A DNA stretch of 64,000 nt, from assembly GCA_034440615.1 (NCBI GenBank), contig JAOTOM010001626.1, positions 1 through 64,000 on the forward strand, given 5' to 3'. The stretch comes from Ashinkailepas kermadecensis (lineage: Eukaryota > Arthropoda > Thecostraca > Neolepadidae). Positions 1 to 10,905 of the stretch are shown here, one piece after another (position 1 is the stretch's first letter; every line of letters begins with the position of its first letter). Under the pieces are notes generated by a model. It had not been told where the DNA came from. It saw nothing but the letters and a program-made list of their open reading frames with translations, and searched no databases. Position numbers and translations under genes: made by a program.

Positions 1-456
1 TGGCCAAATGCCCTAAAAGAGTGCAATATGACCCAAATGAGTTGATGCAATCTGAAAAGCCGCAATAATCAATGGATTCCTGACATCTCACACTCACAGT
101 GCTTGGAAGGGGGATTTGTGCTTTAGGGCGCGTCGACTGTATTGGTCATTTTGCGCCCATGGGGGGTTGGCAAGCCAATCCCTAAAGTTTTTATGTATCT
201 CCTACGTCGTTCAAGATATCGCTTTTACATTTCTCCCCCTTCCAACAACTGATTAGTGCACATTGTGCTATACAAATTGAGGTCCCTAAACTATTAAGGT
301 CATGCAGCTACAGCAGGTCCAAGTCCGTGTACGATCTCGTCTACATGCGGATTTAGATACAAATTGAAACATTTACCATTAACAGACCGTTTAAGATACG
401 GGTGAAAGCGAAACATGGGTGGATAGAGAAATTGCCGAAGAAAAGTGTTTTTTTAA
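1..456. other. Flank beyond the 3' end of the gypsy remnant
   Basis: No gene recognised. This would be the 3' LTR side of the minus-strand gypsy element, but no LTR boundary or polypurine tract could be fixed. Bases 126-158 hold a short hairpin-ended motif (GGGCGCG ... GCGCCC) that recurs near 23668 and 61874. Confidence 0.4.
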
Positions 457-3400
457 TCACCTCAAATGAAGTAATTGTGTCGAACGAACGTCCAAACTAG
501 AAACAACCACGCCTGGTCGGTCCCATAGACCGGTGGTTCGGTCCTGAATGCATACGTGCACCCCGATACCGACAGTCGGCAGGGGCCTGGTGGCTCTGTC
601 GTACCGTTCTTGCACGTTTTGCTGCGTGGATGCGGCCTTAGCGTCGGCGTTGTCGGCGGCTGTTTGCCACTCAGGGGCATATGCACGGTGGTGGGCCGGG
701 ATGACTGACCGGACCGGGTGTCCAAACAGCACTTGAGCTGGCGAGCGGCCGTCGGCACGAGGGGCGTTGCGCAGCTCCAGCAAGCCCCTGGCGAACTCGT
801 CGGTGTCCATGTCGCCGCCTGTGGTGGTTTTTTGGATGAGCCGTTTTGCGGCCTTCACAGCGGCCTCAGCGTGACCATTACTCTGTGGATAGTGAGGGGT
901 GGACATTTCGTGCTGCACCCCCACCGCTGCAGGAACTCGCGCGTGTGCCGGGAGGCGAACTGTGGACCTCCGTCACTTCGCAGGGTAACGGGAACGCCGG
1001 TGGCGGAGAAGATGCGGCGCAGCTCCTGGACGAGCGTGCGGGCTGTGGCTTCATGCCTGCAGTCGATCACGATGGGCCAACCCGACAGACGGTCGGCATA
1101 CACCAGATAGGTCCGGCCCGCATGTTCAAAGTAATCTGCGGAGACGGACTCGAAGACTCGCGACGGGGTAGGAGTTTGCCGCAAGGGTTCGGCTCGTTGG
1201 CTGGCCTGTTGTTTTTGACATTGTTGGCAGTAGTTGACGATATTAGCCACGTCCTGATCTATCCCGGGCCATTGCACTGTCTGTCTCGCTCGTCTTCTGG
1301 TGCGGTCAACCCCTTGATGCCCCGCATGGAGCCTGTCCAGTGTCTCTCGTCGCAGGCTGCGCGGTATTATTAGACGCTGGCCGCACACCAGGAGCCCCCC
1401 ATCACAGCTAAGGCGGTCCCGCACCCCCCAATATGGACGGATGGCTTCCTCAAGATTCGCCTTATGTATCGGAAACCCGGCCAGGGTGACCTTCAACAGG
1501 GCCTGGTATTCGGCATCTGTGCGTGCTGCATCACGCACTCTGGCCAGCGTCATATCAGCATCTACCAGGTCGTCGCCCCACCTTGTAGCCGAGGCTTGGA
1601 TGACACTGCGCACCTGGTGGGCAATGTCTCTCTCAGCTTCCTCGTCGTCCTTCGTGGGCTGGTCAACAGGTGCGCGGGACAGTGCATCTGGGACCGCGTG
1701 CTGTTTGCCGGCTCGCCAGATGGCGGTGAACGTGTATGGTACAAGCTTTTCCCTGAGGCGCAGCAAACGTGGGTTCTCAATGTCTGCCAGCGACTTGCTG
1801 TTGAGAAGAGGGATCAGCGGCTGGTGGTCTGTGATGACGCTGAAGGTGGGCAGGCCGGCCAGATATACACGACACTTTTGCATGCTCCAGGTGATCGCCA
1901 ACAGTTCCAACTCCATTGCTGCATATCGTGACTCAGAGTCTGTGAGGAATCGAGACCCACACTGGACGAGTTTCCACACGTCTGCATGACGCTGCATGAG
2001 GGCGTATCCTAGCCCTTTCCGGCGAGAAGCGTCGGTTTGGAGCGACGTTGGCAGAGTGGGGTCGAAGTATGCCAGAACGGGTGGCTGCAGCAATGTTTTC
2101 TTAACTGCCTCAAAGGCGTCTTCGTGCACTGCTGACCAGGCCCATACGCGAGAGGGTCGTAGCAGATACCTCAACGGCTCGGTCGCGTCAGCTGTGTCCG
2201 CTGAGAACGCCCCTAGCTGATTAACGAGGCCTAGAAAGCTTCGGAGATCAGTGATGTTAGCCGGACGAGGAAACTGGGCTATGGCTTTACATTTGCGGTC
2301 GTCAGCGGTGAAGCCGTACGCGCTGACCTTGTACCCGCAGTAGGTGAGGCTGGGCTCGGCGAACACCAGCTTGTCCGGGTTCAGGGTGATCCCGTGCTCG
2401 TCGCAACGCTCCAGTATTTGGATTACGTGACGCAGATGCGCGGAATATGTTGCGTCGTGGGCCAGTATGTCATCACACAACTTGCACGTGTTGGCAATTC
2501 CGGCGAGGGCAAGGTCACCGCGTCGTTATACTCGTCTCCGCTGATGCACAGGCCCATCACCCCTCGACGGAAGCGGTATCGTCCCCATGGGGTGATAAAG
2601 CATGTCAGATCCATGTCGTCCTCAGCCAAGGGTATCTGGAAGTACCCTGACTTGGCGTCGAGCTTGGTGAAGTAGCGGTCGCCTGCCGTGATGCCGGACA
2701 CCAGATCGTGTGCCATGGGGGCAGGGTGGGAGGCGCGTCGAACATACTTATTCAACGCAGCCAGGTCCACCGTGAGCCGTATCGCGGGCTTACTATTCTC
2801 ACCCATGGGCGACTTTGGCACGAGTACCATTGGGTGCACCCATTCGGTCGGATGAGTAACTGGTTCTATGACCCCTTGCTGAACCAGTGTGTCGAGCTGC
2901 TCTTTCATGGATTATCGGTAGGCATAGGGAATCACCCTGGCCGCCGTGAGAGTTCGCGGTTTTACGTCGTCTGTTAGCTCTATGCGCATGGGCCCACCAC
3001 CCATCTCACGGAGCTGGCCGTCCGTGACGAGAACCCGGGGAACCGTTGCCTTGAGCTGTTGCAGATGTGCAGCTCACTGTGCTGGCGTTGGGTCGCCTTG
3101 TTCCGGCGGCCAGACTGGGTAGCCCGGCTCGGTGCCAGTTTTACGGCCATCGTCTCGGCCGATCCGTGGGAGGCGGCTGCATCTGGCGGTGTCGCAGCTA
3201 TCGACGAGCCTGGATCCCGTGGTGCCGACACATATGCCAGTGGTGGCCATGCCAGACCAGGCGGCGTCCGCGCAGCGCGGGTACAGCGCTGAGCAGCGGC
3301 TGGGAATCCTGTCCTCTGGTGGCGGTGGGTGGTGGCATGGTCGGCGATGGATCACAAGGGGTCGCAGCGAGAGTCAGCTGCTCAGGAAATCGCTGTGGTA

Positions 3401-3656
3401 GGATCGCGAGACGTACACAATCTACCCAGGAAAGCAAGGCATTGTCTAGCCCCCGGACGACAGTCACGTGTGACGATGTCGATCTGTCTCCAAGAACAAG
3501 TTCGCATTTGAACGACCCCATACATTGGAGCTCGTGACCGCCTGCCGCACATAAACGCCGAGGCTGTCGGCGCGGCAGCCGGCCGACACAGATCCCCCAA
3601 CAGATATTCCCCATCTGTCGGGCCATCGTACACGTCTCCATACAGACACACAACAG
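457..3656 (-). pseudogene. Ty3/gypsy LTR-retrotransposon pol remnant (protease to integrase)
   Basis: Decayed pol of a Ty3/gypsy element, read on the minus strand from high to low coordinates. In order: the C-terminal part of a retropepsin-like protease near 3540-3375; the linker and fingers of reverse transcriptase at about 3060-2423 (LVPKS, TKLDAKSGYFQIPL); an RT active-site region reading LCDDIL near 2480, where the usual tyrosine is not seen; RNase H near 2070-1700; then integrase with its HHCC zinc motif near 1330 and DDE blocks around 1140 (SADYFE), 970 (RSDGGPQF) and 900 (PQSNGHAE). The frame shifts near 2450 and between 974 and 924, and a stop lies just before the fingers. The gag region is missing: at 3656 the sequence changes abruptly to a non-LTR 3' end. 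It cannot make a full polyprotein. Confidence 0.9.
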
Positions 3657-4062
3657 TGATGTAGTGGGGAGTCCCTCATTGAATGTATTTATTTAAAAAA
3701 ATAGAGTGGACAATTTCTTTGGGTTGGAGAATCATGTTTTGAGATATCATTGGTGGTGGATGAGGTGAGATATATGCTAGCAGGTGTGCACTGCGCAGGA
3801 CCCTTTAAGCAGGCATGGATGAAGGAGCTTCAGAATGAGTGATGAGGCATGGGTGCAGTGTGCTACACAATATCAAGTGAACGGTGCTAGATAAGTTGGG
3901 GTAGATAGTTCCCTTGGAATGAGGATGTGGTATTGATTGAGGTGTGTCTGTGTCCGTGTTCTCGTCTCATAGTATCTCTCCTTTATAGGTTTAACTCAGA
4001 TGGGCCCATGTGGCTCTTAATGAGCTGCATGACTTTGTGACTTCATGACATCTGAAGAGTGA
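3657..4062 (+). mobile_element. CR1-like non-LTR retrotransposon, 3' end (copy A)
   Basis: From TGATGTAGTGGGGAG onward this matches the last codons and 3' UTR of the better copy at 7535-8104: the GGACAA and AATCATGTTTTGAG segments, ACCCCTTTAAGCAGG, then the end block GATGGGCCCATGTGGCTCTTA and a degenerate run of GACTTTGTGACTT. Only the 3' fragment is present and there is no usable frame. It abuts the truncated gypsy pol. Confidence 0.75.
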
Positions 4063-4269
4063 AAGACATCCCTTCATTGAAGAACGTTGCCAATTTCAAT
4101 TAATGATATCCTGTCTGTCAACAAGCATCTAATTTATCACAGGGAACCACTTCCAGTGAGGGGCTATGTTAAGATGAGGGCTACCAGCTAACAACAGTGT
4201 GCTTTTGATTGGCACGGCACCACACAATTACTCCAAAACTACAAACTGAACAAACTGTTACAATACATG

Positions 4270-4685
4270 TATAAAGTTGAGGTGTAGGACAGTTAGTTAA
4301 GCGACAACAGGTCTTCAGTCAAAGGGCATAGGCTGCTGTTGTGGGGAGTTGCTCATTGAATGTATTTAAAGGTATGGTGGACACATTTTTCAGACAGGAA
4401 AATCTTGTTTTTGAGTTATAATTAGTGACGGATGGGGTGAGAATTATGCTAAGTAAGTGTGTATGGCACAGACCCCTTTAAGCAGGCGTGGATGCAGTTT
4501 GAAAATTATTGGTAAGGCATTCAATCCGCATGTGTTAAGAGGGATCAAGTGAATAGGACTGGATAGCTAGGGTAGATAGGCATTGCTAGGTGTGTGGGGT
4601 GTTGGTGGATGGTTGGATGTGGTGTTGGTTGGGGTGTGTCTTTTTACCAGGCTTATGGTATCTTCCATTTACAGACTTAACATGC
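4270..4685 (+). mobile_element. CR1-like non-LTR retrotransposon, 3' end (copy B)
   Basis: This is homologous to copy C (7640-8060), starting at AAAGTTGAGGTGTAGGACAG. It lacks about 30 bases that encode the W-N-x-L-P motif of the reverse-transcriptase C-terminus. It keeps the TCATTGAATGTATTTAAA, AATCTTGTTTTTGAG and CCCTTTAAGCAGG blocks. Its 3' UTR differs from copies A and C and is closer to copy E at 62090-62560, so at least two subfamilies are present. Confidence 0.7.
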
Positions 4686-4690
4686 GCACT

Positions 4691-5650
4691 AGAGGGAGGG
4701 CGAAATCCGCCCACTCCTCCGATTTTTCGTAATAACTCCCGATTTTACCGGTCGATATACGCCGTTTTGTGTACCTGCTTCAAAAAAAGTCCGGCGCGTC
4801 GTTTAAAATAAAAAAATAAAAAATCGTCCGAAAATTTTTCGAGTTAGGGGCCGTCAAAGTCAAAAAATTTCGTAGCGTGAGGCCACACAAATCGACGATG
4901 ATGCGCTTCCCGTGTATGGGCAAAAGCAAAATGTTCAGGGCAATATTAGCGACTTGTTTGATCGTTATGATCGTTCTATCGTTATGCTATATTGTTTCAA
5001 GATCATGCTAGGTCATCGAGGTCAACTCAAGTCAAGTTCATGACAGGTCAATAGAACCAAACTTGTTCAACTGAAAGGTTGTCATAAACGCAAATGACAG
5101 TCATGCGATTCATGCCATTTTGCATGTTACTCCCTATTGAAAACTTCTGTTTTTGTCATTGTGAACCTTGTGAACGTGAAGCGTTTCCATACTTCATTCA
5201 TGCACCTCAGCCCTTTCTTCGTGAAGCCGATTGTGCCGGGCCGCCCGCCGGTCCGGCGGCCCGGTTCCGGTAACTGGAACCGGTAACTGACCCGATAAAG
5301 TGCTGATATATAGGTGACCTGAGGCCAAATGCCGCATCTATCATCTGTATTGCATCATTAGCTATGTCCAAAACATCATTGATGCCCATTTTGGAGCATT
5401 TAAACACAATCGCAGCGATCCATAACCATGTTAAGCCAAGCCACGCAAAGCAAGCCAAATATGACATATGTGACCTCATTTGACCTTGAAGATATTGACC
5501 TAAGGTTATGAAATTTGCACACAATAGAGTTCACCACCATATCCATCTGCCCTACAAATTTCGTTACTTTAGCGATAATAGGAGCCGAGATCTTAGGGGG
5601 CGGAATCCGCCCCCCCCCTCCAGTGCGCGTAATTTTCAGAGGCCCTCCAG
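4691..5650. other. No gene seen; two adjacent GC-rich hairpins
   Basis: I recognise no coding sequence. Two perfect inverted repeats sit side by side: GGGCCGCC/GGCGGCCC (5238-5245 with 5255-5262) and CCGGTTCC/GGAACCGG (5261-5268 with 5276-5283). A shared motif, GGCGAAATCCGCCC near 4710 and GGCGGAATCCGCCCC near 5600, hints at a further interspersed repeat. Confidence 0.4.
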
Positions 5651-5654
5651 GGCG

Positions 5655-5705
5655 CGTGGTAACCTGGATGGGCCCTTGTGGCTCTTATTAAGTCTAAAGA
5701 CTTTA
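5655..5705 (+). mobile_element. Terminal fragment of the CR1-like 3' UTR (copy F)
   Basis: Only the last about 50 bases of the family are present: GGATGGGCCCTTGTGGCTCTTATTAAG split by small changes, then AAAGACTTTATGGC. It matches the ends of copies C and D. Confidence 0.6.
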
Positions 5706-5929
5706 TGGCTCTACCTATATTTGTTGGTATTATTCCACTTTGGGGCATCCACAAGGTACATTTTACACCTAAACATGCATCAAATCACATCGAACAACAT
5801 CAAATCTTCCATCTTCATAAAAGCTAGGCCAGGTTGGGTTGGTTTAGATTAGTTCATTATATTTGGAAATTTTGGGACTTCTCTTTTTTAATTGGCGTAT
5901 GTTTTTCTTCCCAATGTCAGGCTAGGCCA

Positions 5930-6480
5930 GTGATAAATTATTCATGAAATAGGGTTGAATATACCACTTTCTGAACACTCTATTGACATCCTTCTCCAAG
6001 AAGTATTGGCATCCTGCTCCTTGATGAATGCATATGAATTCCTCATGTCTCTTTTCTAACAGTATCTAGTCTGTAAAATGGCATGTGCATGCTCTTGATA
6101 AGGAATGGTGATACACAAACATTTTGCAATGCAACTTCAGGTAAAAGGATGACCTATAATGTGATATGGCATACAGTACCATTTTTGAGTTTAAGGGCGC
6201 TTTGAGCATACAGTACCAATTTACAGCATATATATTATTATCTTTATCCCAAATACAGCTCTTCTTAACTTATGAATCTCAAAACAAATGATAAAGGTCC
6301 AGTCATAAGTGCCTACACCATTGACTCAAATTTTAGTCTGAAAGACATCAAAAGCATTTTAAATGACACTAATTCCATGACAAATTTCGACATACTGCTG
6401 TGCCCGTTTTGACACCTCACACCTCATGAAAAACCATTATTTTAACCCTGGGCTAGGCCATGTAACATTAAGTTATGTTT
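5930..6480 (+). repeat. Interspersed repeat, one of two inverted copies (other at 63430-63935)
   Basis: About 500 bases are homologous, on the opposite strand, to 63430-63935. Shared blocks include ATTCATGAAATAGGG, GTGATATGGCATACAG, AGTCATAAGTGCCTACACC and TTGACTCAAATTTTAGTC. A partial third copy starts at 7090. No protein similarity recognised. Confidence 0.75.
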
Positions 6481-7182
6481 TTTGCAAATGTTTAATATTT
6501 GTAATGAATTGTTGACATTTTTTTAGAGATAAAAAATATGAAGGAAAATATGGTAAGCTATGCTATGCTAGTTTTTACTTGACATTCTTCATATATTACT
6601 TCCTTCAGTCCCATTTTTAGCATTATATTACTAGCACAGTGAAAAGTGGCATCTGCTCCAGATGTGAATGGCCCCATGTTCTATATCAAATGAATATACA
6701 TTGAATTGAAGGAGTGCTTCTTCTCAAAATATGATTAATGCCCTAAAAAAAATCAATTTGTTATTTGTTTGTTGCTGTCCATCACCAACTTGCACTTTTC
6801 ACCAATGATAATAGGACAATGTAAAATTAAATTCAAATTTCATGTTATATTACATGATCTTGCACCTCACATTAAGTGGTTGGAAATTATTGTGTACTAA
6901 ATATGTACACTACATGTGTACTACTTTGCTGCCCCTGTACTGTTTCATAGGTCTTTGTAATTATTATGGGAAGTACCAAAATCTCCAGTAACAATGCCTC
7001 CAGCTGGTAAATTTGTGCTCTCATGTAATCCTTGAATCCTTGGATTTTTCCAAATACAATGTTTATGAACATGATTAAGAATATGTCATCACTCATCTCA
7101 GTGATAAAATATTCATGAAATAGGGTGGAATATGCCACATTTTGAACACTGAATTGACATCACTTCCAAAGAAGCATCAAGA
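6481..7182. other. AT-rich stretch without a gene
   Basis: Nothing coding recognised. Bases 7090-7160 repeat the start of the 5930-6480 family (ATTCATGAAATAGGG...GAATATGCCAC). Confidence 0.4.
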
Positions 7183-7534
7183 GGTGTTTTGGGATTTTTG
7201 GAATAGTTTTTTTTTCAGAATATGATGTTTATGCATGTGACTAAGAAGATGCAACCACTCATTTTTGGTGCTGATGCTTACTTTTCAATTTGAACGATAA
7301 TGTCACATCGGTACTGTGTGATGACGTCATAGGTATGGCACCGAGGCTTGGACTGGCTAATGCTACAAATGGTTCACATACCTTAATGGGATGGTCGAGT
7401 AGCTTAACCCAACCTAACCTCATGGTGCATTATATAAATTATAGCTATGATAAACCAAGAGGTAAGCAGGTTAGGTTAGGCTAGCTTAGGTTAATCTATT
7501 TCGACCATCTCATTAAGGTATGTGAACCTTTAGG

Positions 7535-8104
7535 GGGACATGATTGAAATGTACAAAATTGTTAAAGGACTAGATCAGGTCAATTTAAATGGTGCTCTTC
7601 AGTTTAAAGTATCACACAGGGGTCACCAACTCAGGTTAGACAAGTTGAGGTGTAGGACAGTTAAGCGACAGCAGGTCTTCAGTCAAAGGGTTGTTGATCA
7701 GTGGAATGGGCTGCCTGCTGATGTTGTGGGGAGTTCCTCATTGAATGTATTTAAAAGTAGGGTGGACAAATTTTTTAGGCAGGAAAATCTTGTTTTTGAA
7801 TTCTAATTTGGTTGGAGGGGATAATATTTATGTTAAATGTGCACGGCACAGACCCCTTTAAGCAGGGGCTATGGTAGCACAATGGGTATGATGGGAGGAG
7901 CTTGCAATTGTTGAGGGTGTTATGCAATAGCAAGTGGATGATGCTAGATAGGCTGGGATATATAGCTTCCTAGGAACTTGGGATTAGGGATTGATTGGGG
8001 TGAGAATATGTGCATTTCTAGTACCTTTTCTAGATAGGCTTAACCCAGATGGGCCCCTGTGGCTCTTATTAAGCCTTAACACTTTATGACTTTATGACTT
8101 TTAT
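7535..8104 (+). mobile_element. CR1-like non-LTR retrotransposon, 3' end (copy C)
   Basis: This 5'-truncated insertion carries the end of the reverse-transcriptase ORF (7540-7806) and the full 3' UTR. The 3' end reads GATGGGCCCCTGTGGCTCTT, then a short tandem tail of ACTTTATG units. The same tail ends copy D on the opposite strand at 22085. Confidence 0.85.
7540..7806 (+). pseudogene. C-terminal fragment of non-LTR reverse transcriptase
   Basis: An 88-residue open frame matches the extreme C-terminus of CR1-group reverse transcriptases: EMYKIVKGL, then the hallmark W-N-G-L-P-A-D-V-V (residues about 62-70) and S-L-N-V-F-K-S-R-V-D-K-F. The catalytic palm is missing, so it has no enzymatic role. 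It lacks stops, suggesting a fairly recent insertion. The ATG is internal to the original ORF and is not a real start. Confidence 0.8.
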
Positions 8105-8183
8105 AACCATTTGTAGCATTAGCCAGTCAACCTAACCTCATGGCACATTATATAAATTATAGCTATGATAAACCAAGAGGTAA

Positions 8184-8250
8184 GCAGGTTAGGTTAGGTT
8201 AGGTTAGGTTAGGCTAGGTTGGGTTAGGTTAGGTTAGTTTAGGTTAAGCT
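8184..8250 (+). repeat. Degenerate TTAGG tandem run
   Basis: About a dozen GGTTA units, some changed to GGCTA or GGGTTA. It is the arthropod telomere motif but lies inside a repeat element, so it is not evidence of a chromosome end. Shorter runs occur at 7470, 57985, 58070 and 63985. Confidence 0.8.
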
Positions 8251-8464
8251 ACTTTGACCATCTCATTAAGTTACGTGAACCATTTGTAGCATTAGCCAGT
8301 CAAAGCCTCAGTGCCATACCTATGACGTCATTACACCATATCAATGTGATGTCATCCAAATTGAAAAGTAAGCATCAGCACCGAAAATGAGTGGTCGCAT
8401 CTTCTTAGTGATGTTCATAAACATCATATTCTGAAAAAAGTATTCCCAAAATTCCCAAAACACC

Positions 8465-9348
8465 TTTTATCAAAAATTTACTGTCTGATCTAACCCAGCT
8501 TGAACTGCTTCTCAAGAAAAAAAAAACTTCTTTAACTTCCAACAATAAATTTGTTTGAAAATGTATCTAGCTTACAGCAAAAGCCCAGCCTAACCAAACC
8601 TAAGCCCTTTGTATCCACTATGGAGGTAAAATGTGTGTAAACCCTGTGTTGTGGTTACTGTAAACTGCAATAATACCCAAGCTTACCATTTAGGCTATTC
8701 CATGTAATATTGCTACATGAAAAAAACACTATTTTTGAGTGCAATATTACCCAACTCCTAACCCATACTTCAGTGTCATTCTGTTTCCAACTGAAAAGTA
8801 AGCATTTGCAGAGAAAATGACTGGTCACATCATCTTATTCATGCTCATAAACATTACATATGAAAAACATTCCAGGGATTGATAAAACGCTGGCTGTAAC
8901 GATCGCACGATGGGTCCGTACTACCAACCGTAACGACAGCACACACTGTCTGTACCAGCGTATGTAGCGAGCGTACGTATGAACGGTCTCCCCCCATGGT
9001 GAATGTTATGTGAGGCATGTTGACCAGGGATCTTCTGCACTTCCTACAGTAGCATTGCTTGCACTCAAAATGTAACTGAATGTGGTACGTACGGAACCGG
9101 GCTGTTGAAATAAACAACTTGAAATGGATATGGGTGCAATGTTTCATGGGGTCACAAACCCTCGCTGGGAGGTAGGTATATGACTATTTTGGTTTGAAGA
9201 TACCAAAAGTTGAATGCCTCATATGACAGTGCATGCAATGCAATATGTGCAATATGCAATATGCAACTCATGATAGTGTAAAGTAATCTAAAGTGCAACA
9301 TTAACCAACGGCCCTGGCCGCTAACGACTGTGATCAGGTAGAAAGCAT
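8465..9348. other. Non-coding; one copy of a short interspersed repeat
   Basis: No gene recognised. Bases 8787-8872 carry the block CTGAAAAGTAAGCATTTGC followed by a CTCATAAACATT segment. It is also seen in the inverted-repeat element (8365) and at 58256, 62562 and 63217. Confidence 0.45.
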
Positions 9349-9425
9349 GACGGGGCCGAGATTTGAACCCAACACCATCCGTACGGAAGGCAGATGCCCT
9401 AACCAACTGCGCTAATCGTCGGGGT
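9349..9425 (-). repeat. tRNA-like sequence (tRNA pseudogene or SINE head)
   Basis: The minus strand has good internal pol III promoter boxes at tRNA spacing: TTAGCGCAGTTGGTTAGGG (A box) and GGGTTCAAATCTC (B box). The anticodon region (around CTTCCGTA) gives no standard 5-base stem with a 7-base loop, the T stem relies on wobble pairs, and acceptor halves pair only if shifted (GACG with CGTC). I therefore call it a degenerate tRNA or SINE head and not a working tRNA. Confidence 0.65.
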
Positions 9426-10768
9426 CGTCGCTGGCCGAATACGCGATGTAGAGCATGCTGACTGAGATGTTCTTTTTCTCGACGATCTCTGATGAAATGT
9501 CGCATGTTCTTTACACACCACCTTGATAAAACCCCCTCAGGCACAAATTTACCCTTCATATGTCTTATATAGTAAAGTACATATGTCATCATTCTCTCAG
9601 TGGATATGTGCCTGTGGAGTGGGCAAAATGGTTGCTATACAACAATAGGTATTTAGAGAGTAGGATAACAGAAGGTGTTGAAGTTGCTTTACCACATATA
9701 ACCAAAAGCAGACAGGAAATAACTATTCCCAATAAATAAACTGGTTTCTTTGGGAGAATTTTAGATATCACTAGTAAAATTATGAGCCATGCATGGATAT
9801 TCCTCGACAATGGAGCAGACTCACGCATGGTGTGCACACAACAATGTTTCCTACTTACCTCAACCAGCGCCTCAGTCTCTACCGCGAATGTTCTTGACAT
9901 CCAATATTCGTAGATGCTGGCGCCGAACAGAAATTACCTCGCCTCCAACCTTCACGATAAACACTCCAAATATGGGGTCTTGAGGAACCCAACAATCACA
10001 AAACATTTATCTAAAGCCGAAAACGAAAAACACGTACACCTACAACGAATCACTGAAAACAACAGCTATTTTGCCGCTTATGCGCCAACTCACTTGCTCG
10101 GTATTTTGTGATGAATAAGCCCCCTGCCAGAATGTCCAAATACAATGATGTGAAAACATCAGAATGTCCACCAGTCACGAAGGCTGGTGCGACAGAGCGT
10201 GAAAGCATCAGCATTTTCAAGTGCGAAGCGGCCTCGTAATCAACAACGAATCTCACGGATGTTTCGGCATTCTGTTGCACCCAGTGGTATTGGCTGTTGG
10301 ACATTCTGACATTTTTACATGGCACTTGGGTATTCTTGTCCAGTACATCCTCGAAAGAGTTTAGTGGGTATATTTACGAAGAGAAGAAGTTAATTTAGTA
10401 GGAATATTACTCACTTCCACAAGTTTAGTAGGTATTGTTACTAAAGTTGTTTATGGACATGCATACAGTGTGACCGGAAATGACGACTTGAGAGGTGAAT
10501 TTTTTTTGCTGTTGGTATTTGGATAGCCGAGGCTTTTCTCGCGCAAGTAAAGGTGGCGGGCCGCGGGCACCCACTGTCCTGTTTTTTTTCGTAACCCGCA
10601 ATCTTGTGGTTGTGCCAGTCGGGGTCAGTGAGGGCAGGCGGGTACCTTGGTTCAGTTCTCGCCATTGTTCTCAGTTTGCGCTTTAGGTACCTATATAGGT
10701 AAGACGTGTACCAATGTGAAACCAGATATCAAAGAACGCACCACATTTTACCTAGGTAAGTAAATAGG
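9426..10768. other. No gene seen
   Basis: Several short open frames occur on both strands; none shows a recognisable domain or codon bias. Left unannotated. Confidence 0.4.
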
Positions 10769-10774
10769 TATATG

Positions 10775-10869
<95 letters not shown>

Positions 10870-10905
10870 ATATATACATATATATATATACATATATATA
10901 TATAT
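10769..10905. repeat. (TA)n microsatellite
   Basis: About 137 bases of almost pure TA with a few C interruptions near both ends. Confidence 0.95.

Larger units (their letters stand above)
7183..8464. mobile_element. Long-terminal-inverted-repeat element, split by a retrotransposon
   Basis: Bases 7183-7412 are the approximate reverse complement of 8232-8464: GGTGTTTTGGGA opposite the closing CCCAAAACACC, TGACGTCATAGGTATGGCAC opposite its complement, and CTAATGCTACAAATGGTTCAC likewise. Arms are about 230 bases with small indels. No transposase is encoded, so this looks like a non-autonomous (MITE or foldback) element. A CR1-like 3' fragment sits inside. A block of about 115 bases with a TTAGG-like run occurs on both sides of that insert (about 7412-7527 and 8130-8282). 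Confidence 0.65.

Noticed and set aside
457..3656. Intact, potentially active gypsy-type element
   Set aside because: The frame is broken in several places, gag is absent and the RT active-site tyrosine is not seen; no LTR pair was found.
8184..8250. Chromosome end (telomere)
   Set aside because: The TTAGG run is short, degenerate, internal to a repeat element and followed by 56 kb of ordinary sequence.
9349..9425. Functional tRNA gene
   Set aside because: Promoter boxes are good but the acceptor and anticodon stems do not form with standard geometry.
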